The notes: generated from the letters alone by a model not told the origin. A stretch of 64,000 bases of DNA from Polychytrium aggregatum (GCF_025602895.1 NW_026516242.1:351323-415322), one strand, 5' to 3'. Numbered from the stretch's first letter, positions 31,344-42,080 are shown. Numbers and translations: made by a program.

Positions 31344-32165
31344 ATGAGCAACCCCCGCCCACTTCCGGAAGCCTTCCTCAAGACCTTCCGTGCCCCAGTG
31401 TTTACTGGGAAGAGCCGCTCCTCCTCGGTGGAGGACTGGCTGCAGCAACTCGAGGACTACCTCGATGCTGCCCAAGTCGCCCCCACCCACCACATCGTCG
31501 CCGCCAAGCTCTGCTTAAAGGACCAGGCGTACCGTTGGTACCGCCGCCAAGGGTTCGACGAGCAGAGCGAAGGTGTGTTTGACGACTTCAAGGACCGCCT
31601 CCGTCGCCGCTTCGGCAGCCCCAATGCTGAACTCATTGCCCGTGACAAGCTATACTCTCTCGTGCAGCGTGGTTCTGTGACCCGCTACATCGAGGAGTTT
31701 GAAGACCTCTCCTCCCAGATTGAGGAGCTGGGCTCTGCTGATGCGATGTACCTCTTCCAGAAGGGCCTCAAGCCCAAGATCAGAGAGTACATCGCCAGCA
31801 ACCCTGATGCCCGCAAGTCCCTGGACGTGATGATGGACGTTGCCGAGAACCTCGACAACGTCCAGTACCATGGCCGCCAGTTCTACCCGCAGCTGGCAGG
31901 CGGCCATCGGTCTCATCACGTCCCAGCCCGTCCGCCTCGCCCGGCCCCGCCCGCAAGACCCATGCCTGAGCCCATGGACGTTGACGTCAACGCCATGGAG
32001 GCTCGTGGCCCTCCCCGCTCCCGGTTCCAGCAAGCTGCCACTGTCTCCCCCAAGGACAGACAGAAGCAGGAGGACCTCCGCCATGGTTCCTGCTTCTTCT
32101 GTCACCGACCGGGACACCAGGCCAAGGAGTGCCCCATGAAGTCGGGAAACGGCCGACCCTACTAG
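31344..32165 (+). CDS. gag: Gag of A1 (family A)
   Basis: 273 residues. A Ty3-type capsid region ([37 protein letters not shown]) is followed by a Pro/Arg-rich linker and one CCHC zinc knuckle ([14 protein letters not shown]) near the end. Gag packages the element RNA into virus-like particles. The stop TAG lies inside the stem of the frameshift signal. The same sequence occurs in A2 and both reverse copies. Confidence 0.95.
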   Translation: MSNPRPLPEAFLKTFRAPVFTGKSRSSSVEDWLQQLEDYLDAAQVAPTHHIVAAKLCLKDQAYRWYRRQGFDEQSEGVFDDFKDRLRRRFGSPNAELIARDKLYSLVQRGSVTRYIEEFEDLSSQIEELGSADAMYLFQKGLKPKIREYIASNPDARKSLDVMMDVAENLDNVQYHGRQFYPQLAGGHRSHHVPARPPRPAPPARPMPEPMDVDVNAMEARGPPRSRFQQAATVSPKDRQKQEDLRHGSCFFCHRPGHQAKECPMKSGNGRPY

Positions 32166-32187
32166 GTGGCTCTGGAGCCCTAGTAGG
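32144..32187 (+). promoter_or_regulatory. Programmed -1 frameshift signal, A1
   Basis: GGGAAAC (32144-32150), in gag frame as xxG GGA AAC, is followed after 7 nt by a 9-bp stem CCTACTAGG (32158-32166) with CCTAGTAGG (32179-32187). The gag stop is within the 5' arm. Slipping back one base enters the pol frame. Confidence 0.85.
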
Positions 32188-35100
32188 AGACCAACGCCGT
32201 GGATTGCTCAATGCAGTCCACGCGTCTCCAGAGGAAGTTCACCTCGCCCCCTCCCCCGAAGGAGAAACAAACCAAGTGTTGTGCGTCGTGCGAGAGGTGC
32301 ATGGTGGCGCAAGCCGCCTGCCTCTCCACGAACGTGAAGAGAAAACCAAAATTGAAAACCAAAACAAAAAAGAAAATCAAGAACCCTTGAGGGACAGGAC
32401 CGCCTGTGCCCTCACCCCTGTCAAGTCGTGTGTGTCGGATGCTTCCGACATGTGTCCGCAAGCCGTGGACGTCGTGTGCAATGGCGTGCTGACGCCGCAG
32501 GCCCCCGCAATGGCCGAACCCTATCCAAAATGTCCGAGTGGCCGTGATGAAGCCAACCAAGACCAAGTGTCGCCCGTTCCCCCAAGTCAAGTCATGGTGC
32601 AGGAGGCTGTGCAGGAGGACCATGAAGAGTCCCTGCTGTACCTCCCTGCCACCGTCCAAGGTCACACCGTCCGAATGATGGTGGACTCTGGAGCAAGCTG
32701 CAACTTTGTCAGCAGACGCTTGCTCCAGGAGCTCAACATACATGCAACCAAGAAGAAGTCGCCGATGAGTGTGGCGCTTGCAGACGATCGTGTGCAGCAG
32801 TGCACACACCAAGTGGTCCTGCGAGTGGCCCTCCATCCCAAGTACCATCCTGTCCTGTTGTTCCAAGTGATCGACACCAAGTTCGATGCCATCCTCGGCA
32901 TGAGCTGGCTTGCTCGTGCCGAGCCGACTCCAGTCGTCGACTGGAAAGGCCGCACTGTCCGTGTTGGCCCTGACATTGTCCTGCAGGGCATGGCCTCACC
33001 CAACATGCCACCTCTCCTCTCAGCCATGCAATTCAAGAGGCTGATCAAGAAGGACACGTCGTTCCTCTGTGTCGTGCGTGAGGTCGACGACACCGACCAA
33101 GCCGGTCCCGGTCCCCCGCCTGTGGTGACCAAGCTGCTCGACGAGTACAAGGACGTATTCCCCGACCAGTTGCCACAATGCCTACCACCCACAACGCCAA
33201 GCGTTCGAGACCCTCAAGCACGCCTTGACGAACGCTCCTGTCCTCGCTGTGTTCGACCCGAACACGGATGTCTCCGTGCACACCGACGCCTCCGACTTTG
33301 CGGTGGGAGCTGTTTTGATGCAGGAGGGAAGGCCCGTTGCCTTCGAGTCGCGCAAACTGTCCCAACACGAGATCAACTATCCCGTGCACGAGAAGGAGCA
33401 GCTTGCGATCATCTACGCGCTGCAGAAGTTCCGAGTGTACCTCCACGGTACCGCCAAGCCCTTCAAGATTGTGACGGACCACCAGTCACTGCGTTACCTC
33501 GACACCAAGAAGAACCTGAGCCGACGCCAAGCGCGATGGATGGAGTTCCTCGCCGAGTACAACTACGAGGTTGTATACCAGAAAGGCAAACTCAATGTGG
33601 TGCCTGACGCACTGTCCCGACGCCCCGACTACCAATTGGCGTCACTGTACGAGTCGACTGTCAGTGTCGACAACACGATGCTGGATGTTGTCCGAGACAA
33701 CATCGCCAACGACAAACAGTTCGGAGAACTGTTCCGAAAGGTGTCTAAGCTCCCCAAGGACGACGAATCATCCGAGTACACAGTGCGTGATGGCCTGCTC
33801 CTCCTGAAGAAGGACAGCCGTGTCTGTGTGCCGGACATTCCGTCGTTGAAGACCAAGTTGCTCCAAGAGGTCCACGACTCGCCCCTCGCTGGACACTTTG
33901 GAGTCGAGAAGACATACGACCGACTGGCCAAAGTCGCATACTGGCCTGGAATGAAGCGCACCGTCGAGAAGTACATCGAGTCCTGCCATACCTGCAAGAT
34001 GGTCAAGTCACGCACGACCCGAGAGCAAGGATTGCTGCAACCCCTGCCTGTTCCCGACCGCCCCTGGACCAGCATGTCCATGGATCTCATCACGCATCTA
34101 CCGACGACCAAGTTGGACCACGATGCAATCGCTGTCTTTGTCGACAGGTTCAGCAAGATGGCACACTTTGTGCCGTGCCAGACGACATGCTCCGCGCCTG
34201 ACCTTGCACTGCTGTTCTTCAAGCATGTGTTCAAGCACCACGGCCTCCCAAAGTCCATCGTCAGTGATCGAGACCCCCGATTCACCTCCTTGTTTTGGAC
34301 AAGTCTGTTCGACCATCTCGGCACCAAGCTGAACATGTCAACCTCGCACCACCAACAAACGGATGGACAGTCCGAGCGGACGATCCGCACCCTCGAGCAA
34401 TACCTGAGGACATACGCCTCGACCAGCCAAGACGACTGGGACATACAGCTGAGTCATGCAGAGTTTGCATACAACACCGCCAAGTCGAGCACAACTGGCT
34501 TGAGCCCCTTTGAGGCGCTCTACGGATTCCAGCCTGATGTTCCCACCTCCTTGACACTGACCGAGTCCACGGCTGGATTGCCTCCCAAACCAAGTGCCTT
34601 TGTCAAAGATCATCAAGTCCGACACAAGATGATCGCCGACGCGCTCACGGATGCGCAACAAGTGATGGCGAAGTACTACGACCGCCGACACCAGGATGTC
34701 TCCTTTGAAGTTGGAGACCTTGTCTACCTGGACGCCGACAACATCAAGGTCCCCGAAGCCCAGTCAAAGAAGTTGTTGCCCAAGTACCGAGGACCGTTCA
34801 AGATAGCGGCCCGACCCAGTCCCCTCAACTACCTGTTGGACTTGCCACCTGGAAGCAAGCTCCATCCTGTCTTCCATGTGTCCAAGCTGCGTCGCCACAC
34901 GACCCGCAGTCCAGCACAGTTCCCCGACGCCGACGAAGGTGTCCCGGACGACGCACCACTGGAAGACGACCTCGGACAATACTATACTCAAGAATATGAA
35001 GTCGAAAGGATCGTGAGGCACAAGAAAGTGGCTGATGGGTCACTTCGGTTTTATGTCAAGTGGGTTGGTTACCCACACTCGGGCAACACATGGCAAACAC

Positions 35101-35207
35101 TGGAGGACTTGTCCCATGCACCCGAGGAGCTGAGTAAATACGGTAAACACCTCGAGGAGCCCCAAATAAAGAGCACACGCAGGGCTCCTCGCAGGAAGCC
35201 TTCTTAA
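32144..35207 (+). pseudogene. pol: Pol of A1, reverse transcriptase deleted
   Basis: The -1 frame runs through protease (VDSGAS near 32683) to QLPQCLPP at about 33187. An 854-bp deletion then joins into the RNase H region in another frame (open 33225-35207). The downstream part still encodes RNase H, the integrase HHCC zinc region, the DDE core ([17 protein letters not shown]), a GPF module and a C-terminal chromodomain. Without the RT active site this copy cannot replicate on its own. Confidence 0.9.
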
Positions 35208-35216
35208 GTGTGGGAG

Positions 35217-35525
35217 TGTAGGAGATGGTATCTCCGACGCTGTGCTGCGCGTACTGCGCGTACTGCGCGGCGCAGTGGGTCGTGACCTGTGCTGCGCTTT
35301 GCGTTTTCACGCACCGCAGGCAGGCCACCGCAGGGTATACCTGCGGGTTGCCCCCGTTCCCCCCGTTTGTCTGGAGTTCGGTTTTATCGTGAATAAACGT
35401 AAGTGCTCCCCGAGCTCACCCGTCCGCTAGAGTAGCCTAGCACCGCCCTGTTCTGCCCCGTCCTGTCTTGTCTTGTACCCCCTCCCTCCCCGTCTTGCCC
35501 CAACGTCCCAGTAGTGGACGTTACA
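35217..35525 (+). repeat. LTR, family A (shared by A1 and A2)
   Basis: 309 bp. It serves as right LTR of A1 and left LTR of A2, the signature of recombination between two neighbouring copies. Confidence 0.95.
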
Positions 35526-35647
35526 TGGTAGCATCGGAAATCCTCGTCTTGTTTTCGTCCTGTTTGTCCTCTTTCTAGATCCTCAAGCTGGATCCCGCCT
35601 CTCTTGCCGACCGACTCTCCTCTCTGTCCCTGGAGCCTGCCCCTGCC

Positions 35648-36469
35648 ATGAGCAACCCCCGCCCACTTCCGGAAGCCTTCCTCAAGACCTTCCGTGCCCC
35701 AGTGTTTACTGGGAAGAGCCGCTCCTCCTCGGTGGAGGACTGGCTGCAGCAACTCGAGGACTACCTCGATGCTGCCCAAGTCGCCCCCACCCACCACATC
35801 GTCGCCGCCAAGCTCTGCTTAAAGGACCAGGCGTACCGTTGGTACCGCCGCCAAGGGTTCGACGAGCAGAGCGAAGGTGTGTTTGACGACTTCAAGGACC
35901 GCCTCCGTCGCCGCTTCGGCAGCCCCAATGCTGAACTCATTGCCCGTGACAAGCTATACTCTCTCGTGCAGCGTGGTTCTGTGACCCGCTACATCGAGGA
36001 GTTTGAAGACCTCTCCTCCCAGATTGAGGAGCTGGGCTCTGCTGATGCGATGTACCTCTTCCAGAAGGGCCTCAAGCCCAAGATCAGAGAGTACATCGCC
36101 AGCAACCCTGATGCCCGCAAGTCCCTGGACGTGATGATGGACGTTGCCGAGAACCTCGACAACGTCCAGTACCATGGCCGCCAGTTCTACCCGCAGCTGG
36201 CAGGCGGCCATCGGTCTCATCACGTCCCAGCCCGTCCGCCTCGCCCGGCCCCGCCCGCAAGACCCATGCCTGAGCCCATGGACGTTGACGTCAACGCCAT
36301 GGAGGCTCGTGGCCCTCCCCGCTCCCGGTTCCAGCAAGCTGCCACTGTCTCCCCCAAGGACAGACAGAAGCAGGAGGACCTCCGCCATGGTTCCTGCTTC
36401 TTCTGTCACCGACCGGGACACCAGGCCAAGGAGTGCCCCATGAAGTCGGGAAACGGCCGACCCTACTAG
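35648..36469 (+). CDS. gag: Gag of A2 (family A)
   Basis: 273 residues, identical in translation to A1 Gag, with the same capsid region and C-terminal CCHC knuckle. Intact. Confidence 0.95.
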   Translation: MSNPRPLPEAFLKTFRAPVFTGKSRSSSVEDWLQQLEDYLDAAQVAPTHHIVAAKLCLKDQAYRWYRRQGFDEQSEGVFDDFKDRLRRRFGSPNAELIARDKLYSLVQRGSVTRYIEEFEDLSSQIEELGSADAMYLFQKGLKPKIREYIASNPDARKSLDVMMDVAENLDNVQYHGRQFYPQLAGGHRSHHVPARPPRPAPPARPMPEPMDVDVNAMEARGPPRSRFQQAATVSPKDRQKQEDLRHGSCFFCHRPGHQAKECPMKSGNGRPY

Positions 36470-36491
36470 GTGGCTCTGGAGCCCTAGTAGG
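36448..36491 (+). promoter_or_regulatory. Programmed -1 frameshift signal, A2
   Basis: Same heptamer (36448-36454) and stem (36462-36470 with 36483-36491) as in A1. Confidence 0.85.
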
Positions 36492-38331
36492 AGACCAACG
36501 CCGTGGATTGCTCAATGCAGTCCACGCGTCTCCAGAGGAAGTTCACCTCGCCCCCTCCCCCGAAGGAGAAACAAACCAAGTGTTGTGCGTCGTGCGAGAG
36601 GTGCATGGTGGCGCAAGCCGCCTGCCTCTCCACGAACGTGAAGAGAAAACCAAAATTGAAAACCAAAACAAAAAAGAAAATCAAGAACCCTTGAGGGACA
36701 GGACCGCCTGTGCCCTCACCCCTGTCAAGTCGTGTGTGTCGGATGCTTCCGACATGTGTCCGCAAGCCGTGGACGTCGTGTGCAATGGCGTGCTGACGCC
36801 GCAGGCCCCCGCAATGGCCGAACCCTATCCAAAATGTCCGAGTGGCCGTGATGAAGCCAACCAAGACCAAGTGTCGCCCGTTCCCCCAAGTCAAGTCATG
36901 GTGCAGGAGGCTGTGCAGGAGGACCATGAAGAGTCCCTGCTGTACCTCCCTGCCACCGTCCAAGGTCACACCGTCCGAATGATGGTGGACTCTGGAGCAA
37001 GCTGCAACTTTGTCAGCAGACGCTTGCTCCAGGAGCTCAACATACATGCAACCAAGAAGAAGTCGCCGATGAGTGTGGCGCTTGCAGACGATCGTGTGCA
37101 GCAGTGCACACACCAAGTGGTCCTGCGAGTGGCCCTCCATCCCAAGTACCATCCTGTCCTGTTGTTCCAAGTGATCGACACCAAGTTCGATGCCATCCTC
37201 GGCATGAGCTGGCTTGCTCGTGCCGAGCCGACTCCAGTCGTCGACTGGAAAGGCCGCACTGTCCGTGTTGGCCCTGACATTGTCCTGCAGGGCATGGCCT
37301 CACCCAACATGCCACCTCTCCTCTCAGCCATGCAATTCAAGAGGCTGATCAAGAAGGACACGTCGTTCCTCTGTGTCGTGCGTGAGGTCGACGACACCGA
37401 CCAAGCCGGTCCCGGTCCCCCGCCTGTGGTGACCAAGCTGCTCGACGAGTACAAGGACGTATTCCCCGACCAGTTGCCACAATGCCTGCCACCCCAACGC
37501 ACCGTCGATCATCGCATCGACATCGAACCAGGCTCGTCGCCTCCGTCAAGACCGACGTACCAACTGTCGCTGACGGAGATGGACGAACTCAAGCGCCAGT
37601 TGGATGACCTCCTCGCCCATGGGTTCATCCGCCCGAGCCAGTCACCGTATGGTGCACCAGTGCTCTTTGTCAAGAAGAAAGAAGGTGATCTCAGGATGTG
37701 CGTCGACTATCGCGCACTAAACAAACAGACCATCAAGAACACCTACCCGTTGCCCAGGATCGACGAGTTGATGGATCGTCTGAGTGGAGCAAAGGTCTTT
37801 AGCAAGATAGACCTCCGCTCAGGCTACCATCAGATCCGCATCCACGAGGATGATGTCCACAAGACCGCCTTCAGGACTCGCTACGGACTGTACGAGTTCC
37901 TAGTGCTGCCGTTCGGATTGACGAACGCACCTGCCACGTTCATGCAGCTGATGAACGATGTGTTCCGCCAAGAGCTCGACAACTCTGTCATCGTGTACCT
38001 GGATGATATCCTTGTGTACAGCAAGGATGAAGCGACCCATGAAGGTCATGTCGCCCGCGTGCTGGCCAAGCTACGCGAGCACAAGTTGTATGCCAAACTG
38101 TCCAAGTGTGAGTTCTTCAAGAATCAAGTCCCGTTCCTGGGACACGTTGTCTCAGGAAGAGGAATCGAAGTCGACCCCGCCAAGGTCAAGTCTGTGGTCG
38201 AGTGGCCGCCGCTCGCATGCGTCTCTGACGTGCAGTCGTTTCTCGGTCTCGTCAACTACTACCGCCGATTCATCCCCGATCTGGCGCGCACTGCCGGTCC
38301 ACTCACAGACCTACTCCGCAAAGAGTGCCCC
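36448..38331 (+). CDS. pol: Pol of A2, N-terminal half (protease, reverse transcriptase)
   Basis: -1 frame product entered from gag. After a Lys-rich linker come an aspartic protease (DSGAS at about 36988-37002) and a Ty3-type reverse transcriptase ([35 protein letters not shown], catalytic YLDD at 37996-38007, [11 protein letters not shown]). It is cut at 38331 by element B; the reading frame resumes at 50333. Confidence 0.95.
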
Positions 38332-38750
38332 TGTGATGACCAGCATCACAACGGACCAATGAGATTGTCCCGCATGCTCTCGCCCTCCGCACCAATCATG
38401 AGTCCCCACGTGTTTGTTTGCCCCCATGCATGAGCACGCGCCGTTGCCACCCGCGTCTACTGGTTTCCTGCCTCCCCCACCGCTCGGCACATGTCCCCGG
38501 GCTGTGCCAAGCCTCTCTCGCTTGCACACCAGCCACTCTCGCACCCCCTTCTCGCTTCTCTGTGATGCTCCACCCTTCTCGCCCACTTTTGCCCCTCGAC
38601 CTTCTCCCGGTCTATAAATAGCCCTGCATGTCTGAGCCTATGTTGAACACCAGTTCGAACAAAACTTGTTCTTTGGTGTTCGGGGCTAAAAGCTAATAAA
38701 GCTCATACCAAGCACTTGGTCTTCGTCCTTGCGCTTGTTCACTCCTTACA
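38332..38750 (+). repeat. 5' LTR of element B
   Basis: 419 bp, TGTGATGACC to CCTTACA. Contains TATAAATA at 38613-38620 and AATAAA near 38695. Confidence 0.95.
38613..38620 (+). promoter_or_regulatory. TATA box in the B LTR
   Basis: TATAAATA starts 39 bp before the self-primer sequence at 38652, placing transcription start at or very near it. Confidence 0.75.
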
Positions 38751-38763
38751 CTTTGTTCGAACT
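38652..38763 (+). promoter_or_regulatory. Self-priming pair of element B
   Basis: AGTTCGAACAAA (38652-38663, predicted RNA 5' end) is the exact reverse complement of TTTGTTCGAACT (38752-38763), which begins one base after the LTR where a primer-binding site belongs. This is the Tf1-type self-priming layout. The core GTTCGAAC is palindromic, but pairing extends past it on both sides. Confidence 0.75.
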
Positions 38764-38927
38764 CTCTTCTACTGATACCACCTGCTTGGTATCTTCCGCT
38801 CCTAGCCCCGCCCCTTTCCTAGTCCTGTCCGAACCTCAAGCACACTTGTGTCTGAGCCCTCTTCGCTCTCCTGTTCTTGAACCTCCTCGCTTTTTTTTTT
38901 TTTCCCAGTCCCAGTCCCAGTCCCGCC

Positions 38928-39905
38928 ATGGATCCTGCCCTCGTGGACCGCCTCCGTGCCTTGGAGGCCGAGCTCGCCGAGCTCCGGACAGCTCGCGATG
39001 CTCCTGCCGCTGGGTACAGCGTGCAGATGCCGGACCGTTACGACGGTAACCGGCAAGGGTTCCGGGCATTCGTAAATCAGTGCAAACTGTATATACGAAT
39101 GCAGCCCCACCGGTTCCCTGCTGACCCGATTAAGGTCGGATTCGTCATTAGTCTGCTCACTGGACCGGCTCTCCAGTGGGCGACTCCGATGCTTGAGATG
39201 GGTGATCCCCGACTCAACTCTTTTGGCGATTTCCTAGAACGCTTTTCCAAAGTGTTTGACGACCCTGATCGGGCCAGGACTGCCGAGTCAGTGATCACCA
39301 CACTGTCTCAGGGCAACCGCCCGTGCGCAGTCTATGCATCCGAGTTCCTTCGTATTGCCGCCGATACGACTTGGAACGACGGTGCAAAGATCTCGTTCTT
39401 CCGACTTGGCTTGTCGGATGATGTCAGAGACGAACTTTCGCGAGTTCGCCCTCTGCCACGAGATCTGGAGGAGTACATCGAGCTTTGTAACGAGCTCGAT
39501 GCACGAATCCGCGAGCGCCGTCAAGAGCGCCGAAGCACGCCTGCCCGCTACCGGTCTTCCCAGTTCGCCTTTGGTTCCGCCTCCGCTGCCGTTCCCGCCA
39601 TCGCTCCCGCGCCCGTCCTCGCTCCGCCGCACCCCTCCTACATTGTTTCCGAGCCCATGCAAGTGGACTCTGCCGTCTCTGGACCCCTGACCGCCGAGGA
39701 GAAACAACGCCGCCGCCGCTTTGGACTCTGCCTGTACTGTGGCAAGAAGGGCCACTTGGTACGAAACTGCCCCGTCAAGTTTGGATCTACCAGAGCTACC
39801 GGACCGCCCCCTGGACCTCCCGGCCCGAGGATCATCCGCACCATCGTTTACGAAGATGGAGAAGTGCAAGACTTCAGTTCGGGAAACGACCAGGCCCGGT
39901 TCTAA
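38928..39905 (+). CDS. gag: Gag of element B
   Basis: 325 residues. An N-terminal heptad-like helix (LVDRLRALEAELAELR) precedes a Ty3-type capsid (FRAFVNQCKLYIRMQP, LTGPALQWATPML, FDDPDRARTAES). A Pro/Ala linker and a CCHC knuckle (CLYCGKKGHLVRNC) follow. The start is the first ATG after a T-run and a CCCAGT repeat. It resembles Gag of element C. Confidence 0.93.
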   Translation: MDPALVDRLRALEAELAELRTARDAPAAGYSVQMPDRYDGNRQGFRAFVNQCKLYIRMQPHRFPADPIKVGFVISLLTGPALQWATPMLEMGDPRLNSFGDFLERFSKVFDDPDRARTAESVITTLSQGNRPCAVYASEFLRIAADTTWNDGAKISFFRLGLSDDVRDELSRVRPLPRDLEEYIELCNELDARIRERRQERRSTPARYRSSQFAFGSASAAVPAIAPAPVLAPPHPSYIVSEPMQVDSAVSGPLTAEEKQRRRRFGLCLYCGKKGHLVRNCPVKFGSTRATGPPPGPPGPRIIRTIVYEDGEVQDFSSGNDQARF

Positions 39906-39923
39906 GTGAAGGCCTTGAACCGG
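39881..39923 (+). promoter_or_regulatory. Programmed -1 frameshift signal, element B
   Basis: GGGAAAC (39881-39887, frame xxG GGA AAC), an 8-nt spacer, then CCGGTTC (39896-39902) with GAACCGG (39917-39923) plus AAG/CTT, separated by one bulged T. The gag stop TAA overlaps the 5' arm. Confidence 0.82.
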
Positions 39924-40574
39924 AGCCGTGCCCACCGCCTTCCGAAAGTGAAGACATTGGTAAGGTGCCTTTGGTAAGTACTGGGGAAGCAGTGATGTGC
40001 GGACAGCTTCGCCTTGCCTCTGGACCGGCGGACACTCTCAGCTCTGGCATAGTACCCGTGGCACCTCTGGTGTCACTGGGAACTGCACCTCATCCACAGG
40101 TGCAAATACCTGAGCTGTCCTGCCAACCCTCGGCAAAGTTAACTGTCTGTGCTAGCCGCAACCCTGGTGCCGAAGCTGGTACCGAACCAAAGTCTTGTGT
40201 TTCGTCTGTTCGTCGTTGCTCGTTGGTTGTTCCCGTCGCTGTTCGTCTTCCTTCTGGTGATTCTCTGTCGTGCGAAGGACTTGTCGATTCTGGTGCCTCT
40301 GGCAACTTTATCGACGAGGACTTTGTTGCTCGACACTCTGTCCCCACCTGCTCCAAGGCTTCGCCCTTGGCAGTGGAAGGCGTGGATGGTAAGCCGCTGT
40401 CGTCTGGCCCCATCCTCCGCGAGACTGCTCCACTCGAGGTGATTCTCGGGGACGTCTCGCAACGCCTTCGGTTCGATGTGATCAGGTCTCCACATCAACC
40501 ACTTATCCTTGGCTTTCCTTGGTTGCGCACCGCCGAGCCCAAGATTGTCTGGTCTCGCGGTCTTCTTTGTCTCC
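39881..40574 (+). CDS. pol: Pol of element B, N-terminal part (protease)
   Basis: -1 frame from the heptamer. Contains the aspartic protease active site (LVDSGASGNFIDEDF) and the FPWLRTAEPKI strand. It is interrupted at 40574 by element C within the TSD TCTCC and continues in frame at 46496. Confidence 0.9.
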
Positions 40575-40959
40575 TGTGATGATCATGCACGTTGGGAACA
40601 CGTGTGGACTGCTGCGCGTGATGCACCGTGAGTCATGTTTGTTTGTCTTGGCGTGTATTCCCTGATTGGCTGGCGCCGATGACTCTTACTTCGCCTCCGA
40701 CTGCGCTGTGCTTCGCCCCTCTCTCTAGCAGCTCCGCCTCCCTCGCACCCCCATCTCGTCCCTCGTTTGTCGCTCCACCCCTCTCGCCCACTTTCGCCCT
40801 TCGGTTTCCCTCTTGGCTATAAAGCCCCTCCTTTCTTGCACCCATTTTGTATCTGCAGTTCGAACAACACTTGTTGTTATCTGATAAGTCGTAATATAGC
40901 TTATCGTTGTTCGCCAAGCACCTGGTCGTCCAGTGTCGTTGCTTGTCGTGGTCCTCACA
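40575..40959 (+). repeat. 5' LTR of element C
   Basis: 385 bp, TGTGATGATC to CCTCACA, with TATAAAG at 40818-40824. The terminal bases resemble those of the B LTR. Confidence 0.95.
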
Positions 40960-40972
40960 TATTGTTCGAACT
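40857..40972 (+). promoter_or_regulatory. Self-priming pair of element C
   Basis: AGTTCGAACAA (40857-40867) starts 39 bp after the TATA box at 40818 and is the reverse complement of TTGTTCGAACT (40962-40972), two bases past the LTR end. Confidence 0.75.
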
Positions 40973-41078
40973 CCCTCTCTCTGTCTGACCACCTGCTTGG
41001 CTGAGGCTTCGTTGCTGCCCTCATCCTTCTATTCTCTGTTGTCTTCTCTGCACTCTCCCCCCCGCCCCCATATCCCAC

Positions 41079-42062
41079 ATGGACCAACTCCAGGCCCAAA
41101 TCGTTGCCCTCCAGGAGGAACTGGTCCTCCTCCGGACCACACACTCTTCCGCCGCCCCGCAGCTCCCGCACATGCCGACCCCGGACAAGTTCGACGGCAC
41201 CAGGTCAAAGTTCCGCCCCTTCGTCAACCAGTGCCGCCTGCTCATGATGCTCCAGGCATCCAGGTTCCCGTCCGAGCAAGTCAAGGTGGGTTACGTCTTG
41301 AGTTTGCTCACTGGTCCGGCCCTCCAGTGGGCGACTCCCTTGATCGAGTCGAACGATCAAATCCTGCACTCGTTCGACTCGTTCATGGAACGCTTTCGCC
41401 AAGCGTTTGACGATCCCGACCGCACCCATACTGCCGAGCTGCTCCTTTCCTCCATGGCACAGGGCAACCGCTCGTGCATGGATTATGCCTCAGAGTTCCT
41501 CCGCGTTGCCGCCGACCTTCCATGGAACGACGAAGCCAAGATATCCGCCTTCCGCCGTGGCCTGTCGAGGGAGATCAAGCAGCGCCTCTCCTTCATCGAC
41601 CCTCTCCCTCTCCGCTTGGTCCCGTTCGTCGAGCGTTGCCTCAAGATCGATGCACGCATCATCGAGCTCAACAACGAGCTCCGAAACACTGGCCCTGTTT
41701 CCTTCGGCACCCAGGCCTTCAACTCCCGACCTCCGTCCTTCCAGCCGCCCGCCCAGGAGCCTCCGGTTCTCTACTCCGAGCCGATGCAGATCGACGCCGC
41801 CGTCGTCAGCCGCCTGACCCCCGAGGAGAAGAACCGCCGTTTCCAGGAGCGCCTCTGCTTCCGCTGTGGCAAGCCCGGCCACGTCGCCAAGTCCTGCCCC
41901 CTCAAGTCCGGCTCCCGTGCTCCCGCCTCTGGTTCCCGCTTCCCTGGCTCCCGTCCTCAGGCTCCCGGCTCCCGTCCCCGTTCGAAGGTTGTCCGAACCA
42001 TCGTCTACGATGATGGTGAGGAGGAACACTTCGAGTCGGGAAACGACCAGGCCCAGATCTAA
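41079..42062 (+). CDS. gag: Gag of element C
   Basis: 327 residues. N-terminal helix (QLQAQIVALQEELVLL), a capsid region closely matching that of B (FRPFVNQCRLLMM, LTGPALQWATPLI, FDDPDRTHTAE), a Pro-rich linker, a CCHC knuckle (CFRCGKPGHVAKSC) and a Ser/Gly/Arg/Pro tail. Intact. Confidence 0.95.
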   Translation: MDQLQAQIVALQEELVLLRTTHSSAAPQLPHMPTPDKFDGTRSKFRPFVNQCRLLMMLQASRFPSEQVKVGYVLSLLTGPALQWATPLIESNDQILHSFDSFMERFRQAFDDPDRTHTAELLLSSMAQGNRSCMDYASEFLRVAADLPWNDEAKISAFRRGLSREIKQRLSFIDPLPLRLVPFVERCLKIDARIIELNNELRNTGPVSFGTQAFNSRPPSFQPPAQEPPVLYSEPMQIDAAVVSRLTPEEKNRRFQERLCFRCGKPGHVAKSCPLKSGSRAPASGSRFPGSRPQAPGSRPRSKVVRTIVYDDGEEEHFESGNDQAQI

Positions 42063-42080
42063 GTGGAGGCTTAGATCTGG
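42038..42080 (+). promoter_or_regulatory. Programmed -1 frameshift signal, element C
   Basis: GGGAAAC (42038-42044, frame xxG GGA AAC), 8-nt spacer, then a perfect 11-bp stem: CCAGATCTAAG (42053-42063) with CTTAGATCTGG (42070-42080), loop of 6 nt. The gag stop TAA is in the 5' arm. Confidence 0.88.

Larger units (their letters stand above)
30913..35525 (+). mobile_element. Family A element A1, forward, with an internal pol deletion
   Basis: LTR 30913-31221, primer-binding site TGGTAGCATCGG starting at 31222, gag 31344-32165, pol, LTR 35217-35525. Relative to A2, 854 bp covering the reverse transcriptase are missing at about 33187, which shifts the frame. The right LTR is shared with the next element, forming a tandem array. 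Confidence 0.92.

Noticed and set aside
32662-34444. Long opposite-strand frames across A gag and pol
   Set aside because: They are shadows of the pol reading frame, repeated in every A copy, with no domain content.
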